From assembly GCA_052390275.1 (NCBI GenBank), contig JBQTHD010000025.1:1-55586 (forward strand): 55,586 nucleotides of DNA. Direction: 5' to 3'. Both the position numbers and the translations under genes were made by a program. Below the pieces are notes generated by a model. The model saw nothing but the letters and a program-made list of their open reading frames with translations. It made no database searches and was not told where the DNA came from. This DNA is from JBQTHD01 sp052390275. Its GTDB lineage: Bacteria > Actinomycetota > Acidimicrobiia > Acidimicrobiales > AC-14. Shown piece by piece: positions 16,832 to 24,452 of the stretch (position 1 is its first letter; the number at the start of each line of letters is the position of its first letter).

Positions 16832-18601
16832 GTGATTCCAGCGGCCAGCGGTGAGTACGAACGTCGCTTATCGGCCTACGAGGCCGAGGTGGGCACCCTC
16901 TTGGAGCAGGTGAAGGCGCTCGAGGAGGAGATTTCCGGGCTGCGCCGCAAGCTGCTCGAGGCGCCCAAGAGGGTGCGGACCCTGGAGGAACGGCTGCTCG
17001 AGACCAAGGGCCAATTGACCCAGGCGGTGTCGGCCAACGAGAAACTGACCTACACCTTGCGTGAGGCACGCGAGCACATCGCGGAGTTGCGGCGGGAAGT
17101 GGAGAAGCTGACCCAACCACCGTCGGCCTACGGCACCTTCCTGGGGCGCAACGACGACGCCACCGTGGACGTCTACGCCTCCGGGCGCAAGATGAGGGTG
17201 GCACTGCACCCGGCCCTGGAGGGCCAGGAGCTGGTCTCGGGGCAGGAGGTGGTGCTCAACGAGTCGCTGAACGTGGTCATGGTTCGCAGCCACGACGCCG
17301 CGGGTGAGGTGGCAACCCTCAAGGAACTGCTCGAGGACGGGGTCCGGGCAGTCGTGGTGGGCCGGGCCGACGAGGAGCGGGTGGTGGAGCTCGCCGAATC
17401 CCTGCGGGGAACCCGCATCAACCCCGGGGACAGCCTGATGCTCGACGCCCGGTCGGGGATGCTGGTCGAACGCCTGCCCCGGGCCGAGGTGGAGGACCTC
17501 ATCCTCGAGGAGGTGCCCGACGTGTCCTACGCCGACATCGGCGGGTTGGACGCTCAGATCGAGCAGATAACAGATGCGGTGGAGCTTCCCTTTCTGCACC
17601 GGGGATTGTTCGAAGAACACAAGCTTCCAGCCCCCAAAGGAATCCTGCTCTACGGCCCGCCTGGCTGTGGCAAGACCCTTATCGCCAAGGCAGTGGCCCA
17701 TTCTCTGGCCGAGAAGGTCAGCCAGGTATCGGGGGATCGCCACGCCCGGTCCTACTTCCTCAACATCAAGGGTCCCGAACTCCTCAACAAGTACGTCGGG
17801 GAGACCGAGCGCCAGATCCGCCTGGTGTTCCAGCGGGCCCGGGAGAAGTCCGAGGAAGGCTGGCCCGTGATCGTCTTCTTCGACGAGATGGACAGCTTGT
17901 TCCGGACCCGGGGAACCGGCATCAGTTCGGACATGGAGGCGACCATCGTTCCCCAGTTGCTGGCCGAGATCGATGGGGTCGAGACCCTGCGAAACGTCAT
18001 CGTCATCGGTGCCTCCAACCGGGAAGACCTGATCGACCCCGCCATCCTGCGCCCCGGCCGTCTGGACGTGAAGATCAAGATCGAACGTCCCGACCAGGTG
18101 GCCGCCTCGGCCATCTTCGGTCGCTACCTCACCGCCGACCTTCCTCTCGACGCCGGGGAGGTCGAGTCCTGCGGTGGAGACCCGGCGGGGGCCGTCAAGG
18201 GCATGATCGCTGCGGCCGTGGAGGAGATGTACCTGGCAGACGAGGCCAACCGGTTCCTGGAGGTCACTTACCAGAACGGGGACAAAGAAATCCTGTACTT
18301 CAAGGACTTCGCGTCGGGAGCCATGATCGAGAACGTCGTCCGCAGGGCCAAGAAGCTGGCCATCAAGCGCGCCATCTCGGGGGAGAGTCGGGGAATTCGA
18401 ACGTCGGATCTGTCGGCCTCGATCCGCCAGGAGTACAAGGAGCACGAGGACCTGCCCAACACCACCAATCCCGACGACTGGGCCAAGATCTCGGGGAAAA
18501 AGGGTGAACGGATCGTTTACGTTCGCACCCTGGTGTCCAAGGGAACCCAGGCCACCGGTGGCCGATCCATCGAGCGGGTGTCGACGGGCCAGTACCTCTG
18601 A
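16832..18601 (+). CDS. arc: Proteasome-associated AAA ATPase ARC/Mpa
   Basis: A 589-residue hexameric unfoldase that captures pupylated proteins and threads them into the 20S proteasome. N-terminal coiled coil at about residues 5-88, tandem OB domains at about 90-235, Walker A GPPGCGKT near residue 275, Walker B VIVFFDEMDSLF near residue 348, and a C-terminal ...GQYL tail that carries the penultimate tyrosine used to dock on the proteasome. The only usual in-frame start is GTG 16832, with an in-frame stop at 16802; it lies inside the Shine-Dalgarno-like GGAGGTGATT, so the true start may be a rare codon a few bases downstream. Confidence 0.95.
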   Translation: MIPAASGEYERRLSAYEAEVGTLLEQVKALEEEISGLRRKLLEAPKRVRTLEERLLETKGQLTQAVSANEKLTYTLREAREHIAELRREVEKLTQPPSAYGTFLGRNDDATVDVYASGRKMRVALHPALEGQELVSGQEVVLNESLNVVMVRSHDAAGEVATLKELLEDGVRAVVVGRADEERVVELAESLRGTRINPGDSLMLDARSGMLVERLPRAEVEDLILEEVPDVSYADIGGLDAQIEQITDAVELPFLHRGLFEEHKLPAPKGILLYGPPGCGKTLIAKAVAHSLAEKVSQVSGDRHARSYFLNIKGPELLNKYVGETERQIRLVFQRAREKSEEGWPVIVFFDEMDSLFRTRGTGISSDMEATIVPQLLAEIDGVETLRNVIVIGASNREDLIDPAILRPGRLDVKIKIERPDQVAASAIFGRYLTADLPLDAGEVESCGGDPAGAVKGMIAAAVEEMYLADEANRFLEVTYQNGDKEILYFKDFASGAMIENVVRRAKKLAIKRAISGESRGIRTSDLSASIRQEYKEHEDLPNTTNPDDWAKISGKKGERIVYVRTLVSKGTQATGGRSIERVSTGQYL

Positions 18602-18644
18602 TCCAACCCTGACCCGCCGGCCCGGACAAGGGCGGCCACAGGGG

Positions 18645-18650
18645 TAGCGT
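18645..18650 (+). promoter_or_regulatory. TAGCGT -10 element, dop
   Basis: TAGCGT followed by 7 nt and ATG 18658; predicted leaderless promoter for dop-pup. Confidence 0.6.
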
Positions 18651-18657
18651 CACTCCG

Positions 18658-20160
18658 ATGGCCGTTCGCAAGGTGATGGGGATCGAGACCGAGTACGGGA
18701 TCATGGTCCGCGGCGGTGACACCAACCCCGTGGGATCATCCTCCCTGCTGGTCAACTCCTACGTCGCCGCAACGGTCCGCGACCGGGTGGCCTGGGACTT
18801 CGAGGACGAGGCGCCGGGATGCGACGCCCGGGGCGCCGAGGCGGCCGAGGGGGCAATGGCCCCCGAGGTGGAAACTCACCTGGTCAACACCGTGTTGCAC
18901 AACGGGGCGCGTTTCTACGTGGACCACGCCCACCCCGAATACTCCTCCCCTGAGTGCGCCGACGCACGGTCCGTGGTGCTCTATGACGCAGCCGGGGAGG
19001 CCATTTTGGCCAGGGCCGCCCAGGAGGCGAGCGGGGTCCTGCCGGCGGGCCAGTCGATGGCGGTCTACAAGAACAATTCCGACGGCAAGGGAAACTCCTA
19101 CGGGTGCCACGAGAACTACCTGCTGGACCGGGCCGTGGCCTTCGACCGGATCGTGGAGCACCTGCCGTCGCACCTGGTGACCCGCCAGATCTTTGCCGGA
19201 GCCGGAAAGGCCGGATGCGAGTTTCCCGGCCGCCACCGCGCCCCGGTGGGTTTTCAGATTTCTCAGCGGGCTGACTTCTTTGAAGAGGTTGTGGGGCTCG
19301 AGACCACTCTGCGCCGGCCCATCATCAACACACGGGACGAGCCCCACGCGGACGCCGCCCGCTACCGCCGCCTGCATGTCATCTGCGGCGATGCCAACCG
19401 GGCCGAGTTCGCCACCTACCTCAAGGTGGGAACCACCGCCCTGATCCTGGCGATGATCGAGGACGACGAGATGGGTGGATCGAGCCTCGCCCTGGCCGCG
19501 CCGGTGGCGGCCAACCGGGCGGTGTCGCTGGACCTGTCGCTGTCGGAGCCCCTGGCACTGGTGGGCGGCCGCACCATGACCGCCCTGGACGTGCAATGGG
19601 AGCACCTGGAGAGGGCCCGCAAGTACGCGGCCAGCCGGGGCCTCGAGGCGGTGGGGGCCGAGGTCGGCGCCGACGTTCTCGAGCGCTGGGAGGCGGTCCT
19701 GACCGACCTTGAGGCTGACCCCCTCAGGGCGGCCGACCGGGTGGACTGGGTGGCCAAGCACAGGATGGTCTCGGGCTACCGCCGGCGCCACAAGCTGAAC
19801 TGGGGTGATCCGCGCCTGGCCGCCTTGGATCTTCAGTACCACGACGTCCGGCCGGAGCGGTCCCTTGCCGCCCGGGCCGGCCTGTCCCGCCTCACCACCG
19901 ACGAGGAGGTCGCCCGGGCCATGACCGAACCTCCCCGGGACACCCGTGCCTGGTTCCGAGGGCGCTGCCTGGCCCGCTACGGCGCAGCGGTTGTGGCTGC
20001 CAACTGGGATTCCCTGGTCTTCGATCTGGGTTCTGATCCACTGCGGCGGGTGCCGATGATGGAACCCCTGCGGGGAACCGCCGAACACGTCGATAGTTTG
20101 TTGGAGGCGTGCCGGACGCCGAGCGAGCTCTTGGCCGCTCTGGGCCAACCGGCACCGTAG
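18658..20160 (+). CDS. dop: Pup deamidase/depupylase Dop
   Basis: A 500-residue enzyme of the carboxylate-amine ligase fold. It converts the C-terminal Gln of Pup to Glu and removes Pup from substrates. N-terminal GIETEYGI provides the ATP/Mg-binding glutamates. The longer loop between the first strand and ARFYVDHAHPEYSSPEC separates Dop from PafA. NTRDEPHAD is shared by both enzymes. It lies 57 nt after arc and 11 nt before pup, and has its own TAGCGT promoter element. Confidence 0.95.
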   Translation: MAVRKVMGIETEYGIMVRGGDTNPVGSSSLLVNSYVAATVRDRVAWDFEDEAPGCDARGAEAAEGAMAPEVETHLVNTVLHNGARFYVDHAHPEYSSPECADARSVVLYDAAGEAILARAAQEASGVLPAGQSMAVYKNNSDGKGNSYGCHENYLLDRAVAFDRIVEHLPSHLVTRQIFAGAGKAGCEFPGRHRAPVGFQISQRADFFEEVVGLETTLRRPIINTRDEPHADAARYRRLHVICGDANRAEFATYLKVGTTALILAMIEDDEMGGSSLALAAPVAANRAVSLDLSLSEPLALVGGRTMTALDVQWEHLERARKYAASRGLEAVGAEVGADVLERWEAVLTDLEADPLRAADRVDWVAKHRMVSGYRRRHKLNWGDPRLAALDLQYHDVRPERSLAARAGLSRLTTDEEVARAMTEPPRDTRAWFRGRCLARYGAAVVAANWDSLVFDLGSDPLRRVPMMEPLRGTAEHVDSLLEACRTPSELLAALGQPAP

Positions 20161-20171
20161 GGAGGTCATCG

Positions 20172-20366
20172 ATGGCCGAAAGAGAACACAAGCGCAAGCC
20201 CGACTCGCCCCGTTCGCCCGAGGAGGGAGAGGTCGTCCCGGCCGTCGGCCGTCAGGGGGAGAAGCTCAAGTCCGACCTCGACGATCTCCTGGACGAGATC
20301 GACGACGTCCTGGAGGAGAACGCCGAGGAGTTCGTCAAGAGCTACATCCAAAAGGGCGGGCAGTAG
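20172..20366 (+). CDS. pup: Prokaryotic ubiquitin-like protein Pup
   Basis: A 64-residue disordered modifier, ending in GGQ, so it must be deamidated by Dop to GGE before PafA can ligate it to lysines. The central LDDLLDEIDDVLEENAEEFV is the helix that binds the ARC coiled coil. A GGGAGGT ribosome site precedes the ATG. Downstream, prcB does not follow directly: about 1.9 kb of unrelated sequence intervenes. Confidence 0.97.
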   Translation: MAEREHKRKPDSPRSPEEGEVVPAVGRQGEKLKSDLDDLLDEIDDVLEENAEEFVKSYIQKGGQ

Positions 20367-20814
20367 GACGGGGAGCCCGGGCTGGTCAGCATGGGTACGT
20401 CGCAGGGGTGCCGAATGACGATCGCCGATCGCGCCCTGCTGGTCACGTAGCGCGACCGCAGCACCTCGCTGCGGATGCGGTAGCGCAGCGCCTCCAGCGG
20501 TAGGGCGAGCTGCGACGCCTCCACCGCGTCCTCGGCCACCGACGCCTCCACCCAGACGCCCTGGCCCCCCTCGTCGTCCACCCGAACCGCGGACAGAGCA
20601 TGGCGGTCCAGGGTCGCCGGGACTGCAGGGTCATGCTGGTGTAGGTGGCGCGTCGGACTGTAGGCGGGGGAGTGTCCAAGGGTTGTCCGCAGATGACCGT
20701 GACAGCTGGATATGGGCTGTGACTTGCGCTTTCTCGGTTTGGCCGTGACGGTAGTTGGCCGTCGGAAACCGCTCCTTCGCCGCCTCCTGCGGCCTGGCCG
20801 CGGCCTGCCGACGA
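20367..20814. other. No recognisable gene; possible decayed sequence after pup
   Basis: 448 bp without a convincing gene. On the minus strand, around 20400-20650, two frames give protein-like segments (VWVEASVAEDAVEASQLALP; ALRYRIRSEVL) that could be a decayed coding sequence, but I cannot identify it. No tRNA or repeat is seen. It forms the downstream flank of the minus-strand toxin-antitoxin-like pair. Confidence 0.4.
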
Positions 20815-21342
20815 TCAGCTACGGGGAGGCCGCAAGGCTCGGAGTTCCGGCAGCGCCTCCCGGTCCTTCGGCCGATTCGCGCGCTCCTTCGACGCGATCA
20901 CGTCGTCGAGCGCGGCGATGCGAGCGATGCGACCTTTGACGTCCTGGACGGTGGCCCTGCCGATCAGCTCATCGAAGCCCATCCTGCGGCCGGACCGGTC
21001 GGCAATGTCGATGAGCACATCGAGGTCTCCAGCGTCGGTCCGCCAGGTCGAGATCTCCATGCGGGCGAGCGTGTCCCGGTCGAGCTGTGTTGGCAGCGCG
21101 GCCGCCTCCTTGTCGCTCAGTCCGGCGATCCGGAGCCTGGCGTTCAACTCGCGGAGGGCAGCAGCAAGCCGGTCGAGGTTCGTGCCGCTTCGCCGGGCGA
21201 CGCAGTCGAGATCGGACGTCGGACGGATCGCGCCGTAGGCGATCGCGGTCACGCCACCGACCACAAGGAACTCGACCAGATGCCGGTCCAGCACCGCCAG
21301 GATCTGATCCAGGTCGAGAAAGGGTGCTTCGTCACGGATCAT
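20815..21342 (-). CDS. Nucleotidyltransferase-fold protein, probable toxin
   Basis: A 175-residue protein with a minimal nucleotidyltransferase core: FLVVGGVTAIAYGAIRPTSDLD, where GG and the DLD acidic pair are the expected catalytic features. A second acidic segment (GDLDVLIDI) follows. Stand-alone enzymes of this fold act as toxins in several toxin-antitoxin systems by modifying tRNA or proteins. Start at ATG 21342 overlaps the stop of the upstream DNA-binding protein gene (ATGA). The exact family is not certain. Confidence 0.75.
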   Translation of the reverse strand: MIRDEAPFLDLDQILAVLDRHLVEFLVVGGVTAIAYGAIRPTSDLDCVARRSGTNLDRLAAALRELNARLRIAGLSDKEAAALPTQLDRDTLARMEISTWRTDAGDLDVLIDIADRSGRRMGFDELIGRATVQDVKGRIARIAALDDVIASKERANRPKDREALPELRALRPPRS

Positions 21343-21926
21343 TCGAAGTTGACGAACCGCCCGGCGGCGCGCTCCGCCTCCACCTCGGCAAGCCACGCCA
21401 GGACCGCCTCCTTGCTGTCCAGCCGTCGACCGTCGAGCGTGATCGAGACATCGTCGACAGTGGGAGGAGGCGCCCCCAGAACCCGTGCCAGGAACTCGTC
21501 ACCCGACAGCGGCGTAAGCGTCGATCCGTCCGATTCCAGAGCGTCGGCCCCACGGGCCATAGCGTCGAGGGCCTCGGGCCGACCCGCCGATGCCTCCCGG
21601 TAGGCGAGAACGTCGGCCAGAGCGAGCCGCCGATGGGTCCCGACCATGCGGGCCGGGATCTTGCCGGATCCCACGAGCCGCACGACGGTCGGCCTTGAAA
21701 CGCCCAGAACTGTGGCGGCCTGCTCGGTCGTTAGGTCCTTCGTCGACCGGAGGACGAGAGCCGGTTCTCCATCGGCCACAGATTCCAAGAGCTGCGACAG
21801 CGGCTCAACGAGGGAAGCGGGGAACTCGAGCAGCTTGCCGTCGTCCGTGGTGATCTTGGGGTGGTTACCGAGCGCCCGCAACGTCTGCCGAGCGCGCTCA
21901 CGATCGGCCGTACTGATGGGGGCCAT
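21339..21926 (-). CDS. Excisionase-type HTH protein, probable antitoxin
   Basis: A 195-residue protein. A central helix-turn-helix of the MerR/excisionase type (LTTEQAATVLGVSRPTVVRL) is followed by the wing THRRLALADVLAYR. The N-terminal 60 residues resemble antitoxin linkers that precede this domain, and the C-terminal part (ITLDGRRLDSKEAVLAWLAE) may bind the toxin. It precedes and overlaps the nucleotidyltransferase gene, the usual antitoxin-first order, and probably autoregulates. A TAGCCT lies 6 nt before the ATG. Confidence 0.78.
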   Translation of the reverse strand: MAPISTADRERARQTLRALGNHPKITTDDGKLLEFPASLVEPLSQLLESVADGEPALVLRSTKDLTTEQAATVLGVSRPTVVRLVGSGKIPARMVGTHRRLALADVLAYREASAGRPEALDAMARGADALESDGSTLTPLSGDEFLARVLGAPPPTVDDVSITLDGRRLDSKEAVLAWLAEVEAERAAGRFVNFE

Positions 21927-21932
21927 GGGGCC

Positions 21933-21938
21933 AGGCTA
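21933..21938 (-). promoter_or_regulatory. TAGCCT -10 element, antitoxin gene
   Basis: TAGCCT on the minus strand with 6 nt to ATG 21926. Confidence 0.5.
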
Positions 21939-22281
21939 GTAGAAACGAAACAAACGAACGCTCGCCCATGGTGTGTGAAGGAGGTCGACCTAGCTTCCCA
22001 AGAGCCATGCAGATGCCAGGTCGGAGGCGTCGAACCCAGCTCCACCCGCCGGGCCGCCAAGACGGCGTCGACTTCAAAGGTGTTGGCGTGCACGCTGACC
22101 GTAGTCGTCTAGGTCACCATGCGCCGCTCGGACCACAAGAACGCCCCATATAGCTGCGCCGCGGTGGGCAGCACGAACGGCCCGCCGGCCTTGAAGCGCT
22201 CCAGCGGCGCTATCGACCGGGTTCGGCCCGGGCGGTGCAGGGGAGGCCCATTCACCCCATCCGCCCGGGTCGTCGGCGGAT

Positions 22282-22287
22282 TAGCCT
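22282..22287 (+). promoter_or_regulatory. TAGCCT -10 element, prcB
   Basis: TAGCCT, 10 nt before ATG 22298 and 4 nt before an in-frame GTG at 22292. No Shine-Dalgarno. Needed because prcBA is cut off from the dop-pup transcript. Confidence 0.45.
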
Positions 22288-22297
22288 GCCGGTGCTC

Positions 22298-23227
22298 ATG
22301 CGCCTGCCCTCCTTCGCCCCGGGTGATGACCCCGGGCCCAGCTTCAGCGACCTGATCCGCCACCTGGGATCGAGCCCGGCCCGCCGGGAACGGACGGGGT
22401 CCAAGATGGTCGGCGACGGCAACGGGTTCGCCGATTTCGCCCGCTCTGTGGATGCCCGTTACCTGGAGGGGGCCCGAGGCCCGTTGGCCATAACCCACGG
22501 AACCACCATCGTGGCTCTGCGCTACTCCGCAGGAGTGGTGATGGCCGGGGACCGCCGGGCCACCGAAGGCCACACGATTGCCCACCGGGTCATGGACAAG
22601 GTCATGGCCGCCGACCGCTACTCGGGGGTGGCCATTGCCGGGGCCGCCGGGCCGGCCATGGAGATGGTCAAGCTGTTTCAAACCGAACTGGAGCACTACG
22701 AAAAGGTGGAGGGTTCGGCTCTCAGCCTGGAGGGCAAGGCGAACAAGCTGGGCCAGATGGTGCGGGCCAACCTGCCCATGGCCATGGAGGGCCTGGTCGT
22801 GGTGCCCATCTTCGCCGGGTACGACCTGCGCCGGGCCACCGGGCGGATATTCAGCTACGACGTGACCGGTGGCCGTTACGAAGAGGCCGACTTCAAAGCC
22901 ACCGGCTCGGGGGGCCGCGACGCCCGAACCACGGTCAAGCTGGGATGGCGGCCGGGCCTTGACCGTTCGGAGGCCTTTGAGTTGGCGGTGTCGGGATTGT
23001 TCGAGGCGGCCGACGAGGATTCGGCCACCGGTGGCCCCGACGTGGTGCGGGGGATCTACCCGACGGTGGCCACCATCACCGCCGCCGGGTTCGAACGGGT
23101 GAACGACGCCGAGGTGGCCGAGCGATTCGCCGCTTTGCTGGCCGGACGCCCAACCGCCCTCCCGGCCGCAGCCGCAGCGGTTGGCGAGGCCGTCGGAGAC
23201 GGGACTGGGGAGCAGGACAGGCCATGA
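22298..23227 (+). CDS. prcB: 20S proteasome beta subunit PrcB
   Basis: A 309-residue catalytic subunit. After a 68-residue propeptide, processing before TTIVALRY frees Thr1. Counting from it, Asp17 (AGDRR) and Lys33 (MDK) fall exactly at the positions needed for catalysis. ATG 22298 is preferred over a longer frame because a typical beta propeptide (SFSDLIRHLG) follows; GTG 22292 is also possible. The C-terminus has an Ala/Gly-rich tail. prcA follows by ATGA overlap. Confidence 0.96.
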   Translation: MRLPSFAPGDDPGPSFSDLIRHLGSSPARRERTGSKMVGDGNGFADFARSVDARYLEGARGPLAITHGTTIVALRYSAGVVMAGDRRATEGHTIAHRVMDKVMAADRYSGVAIAGAAGPAMEMVKLFQTELEHYEKVEGSALSLEGKANKLGQMVRANLPMAMEGLVVVPIFAGYDLRRATGRIFSYDVTGGRYEEADFKATGSGGRDARTTVKLGWRPGLDRSEAFELAVSGLFEAADEDSATGGPDVVRGIYPTVATITAAGFERVNDAEVAERFAALLAGRPTALPAAAAAVGEAVGDGTGEQDRP

Positions 23228-23910
23228 GCATGCCCTTCTACGTGGCTCCTGAGCAGGTCATGAAGGACAAGGCCGACTTCGCCCGAAAGGGAATCGCCCG
23301 GGGCCGGGCTCTGGTGGCCGTGTCCTATGACCAGGGGATCTTGATGTGCGCCGACAACCCGTCACGCACGCTGCGCAAGGTCAGTGAGATCTACGACCGG
23401 ATCGCGTTTGCCGGGGTGGGCAAGTTCAGCGAGTTCGATTCGTTGCGAACCGCCGGGGTTCGCCACGCCGACATGAAGGGCTACGCCTACTCCCGCGAGG
23501 ACGTCGAGGCCCGATCGCTGGCCAACGCCTACGCACAGCTACTGGGACAGGTCTTCACCCACGAGATGAAGCCCATGGAGGTTGAGGTGCTGGTGGCCGA
23601 GTTGGGACCCAGTGCCGAGGGCGACCAGTACTACCGGATTTCCTACGACGGAACAGTGGTGGACCAGCGCTATGCCGCGGTGCTGGGCGGGGACTCCGAT
23701 GCGGTCGGTACCCGGCTTTCGGAGGCAACCGGCGCCAACCCGGGTCAACTGGACAAGGGCGGCGCTCTGCGCGCCGCGGTGGCCGCCCTGGGCGGAGCCG
23801 ACAGGACGCTGGGCGTCGAGGAGATCGAGGTCGCCCTACTGGTGCGGGCCGATGCCGGACGGTGCTTTCGCCGGGTCGAAGGCGGGGACATCGCCGTCCT
23901 GTTGGGCTGA
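23224..23910 (+). CDS. prcA: 20S proteasome alpha subunit PrcA
   Basis: A 228-residue alpha-ring subunit. MSMPFYVAPEQVMKDKADFARKGI forms the gate peptide and H0 helix, and GRALVAVSYDQGILMCADNP is the first beta sheet. It assembles with PrcB as alpha7-beta7-beta7-alpha7, with the pore controlled by ARC. Translation is coupled to prcB. The last 75 bp overlap the 3' end of the convergent DUF2007 gene. Confidence 0.96.
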   Translation: MSMPFYVAPEQVMKDKADFARKGIARGRALVAVSYDQGILMCADNPSRTLRKVSEIYDRIAFAGVGKFSEFDSLRTAGVRHADMKGYAYSREDVEARSLANAYAQLLGQVFTHEMKPMEVEVLVAELGPSAEGDQYYRISYDGTVVDQRYAAVLGGDSDAVGTRLSEATGANPGQLDKGGALRAAVAALGGADRTLGVEEIEVALLVRADAGRCFRRVEGGDIAVLLG

Positions 23911-24426
23911 GCCTCCCCCCGGCCCGGGCCGGGCCCCGGAGCGGTAGGAACGGGCCACTACCGCCGCCAGCAGGATCAATATCCCCAGCAGAGCGGCGAT
24001 CCGACCGACCGTCTTTCCCAATCGCCGAGATCGGTCATGGCCGGTAGCCCGTGAGTTCGGCACGGACGCCGTCTCCGACATCGACACCGCCCTCGATCCC
24101 GCCCGACGGCCAGAGGGGAACTGGTCGTCGTCCGGGTCGAAGACACGGCCGTTCGCGTTCAGGTCGGCCTCCGCATCGGCAGCGACGCTGCCACCACCGC
24201 CGTCATGGTCGAAGGTTGACTCGAGGTCGTCTATGAGTAGGAGTTGGGAGGCTTCAGCCACGTCGGACTCGTCCACCAGAACGTCGACCTGGCCCATGGG
24301 GTACGGCCCCTCGGTTGCCCCCCTGAGTTGGGTGGTGATCCCGTCGGCGCCCAGGCGGGCGGCGATAACCCGGGCATGGAAAACCGAGCCCACCGTGGCC
24401 AGGCGCACCATCTGGGTCCGCGACAT
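23836..24426 (-). CDS. DUF2007-like protein with C-terminal membrane helix
   Basis: A 196-residue protein. The N-terminal 70 residues (VRLATVGSVFHARVIAARLGADGI; VDVLVDESDVAEASQLL) match the DUF2007 'putative signal transducing protein' fold. An acidic linker leads to one membrane helix (GRIAALLGILILLAAVVA) and a Gly/Pro-rich tail. Its TACCGT element shares bases with the pafA promoter, and its 3' end overlaps prcA by 75 bp on the opposite strand, so it sits embedded within the proteasome locus. Function unknown. Confidence 0.72.
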   Translation of the reverse strand: MSRTQMVRLATVGSVFHARVIAARLGADGITTQLRGATEGPYPMGQVDVLVDESDVAEASQLLLIDDLESTFDHDGGGGSVAADAEADLNANGRVFDPDDDQFPSGRRAGSRAVSMSETASVPNSRATGHDRSRRLGKTVGRIAALLGILILLAAVVARSYRSGARPGPGGGSAQQDGDVPAFDPAKAPSGIGPHQ

Positions 24427-24435
24427 GAGGTTCCG

Positions 24436-24441
24436 ACGGTA
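24436..24441 (-). promoter_or_regulatory. TACCGT -10 element, DUF2007 gene
   Basis: TACCGT on the minus strand, 9 nt before ATG 24426; overlaps the pafA TAGCTT on the other strand by the central TA. Confidence 0.5.
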
Positions 24442-24445
24442 GCTT
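24440..24445 (+). promoter_or_regulatory. TAGCTT -10 element, pafA
   Basis: TAGCTT followed by 7 nt and GTG 24453. This spacing supports GTG over the upstream TTG at 24444, which lies inside the element. Confidence 0.55.
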
Positions 24446-24452
24446 GGCCGCG

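Larger units (their letters stand above)
21927..22297. promoter_or_regulatory. Intergenic region, antitoxin / prcB
   Basis: 371 bp between divergent genes. Next to the antitoxin it has TAGCCT (minus strand) and an A-rich element at about 21938-21958 made of AAACGAAAC and AAACGAACG half-copies, a candidate operator. The right end holds the only possible prcB promoter. The middle shows nothing I recognise. Confidence 0.45.

Noticed and set aside
16868..18445. Long open frame antisense to the proteasome ATPase gene (525 codons)
   Set aside because: Its translation is low-complexity and rich in His, Gln, Val and Leu, as expected from the complement of GC-rich codons; the plus strand encodes a complete ARC.
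20815..21926. Toxin-antitoxin-like pair considered as part of an insertion sequence
   Set aside because: No transposase, terminal inverted repeats or target-site duplication could be seen at the edges.
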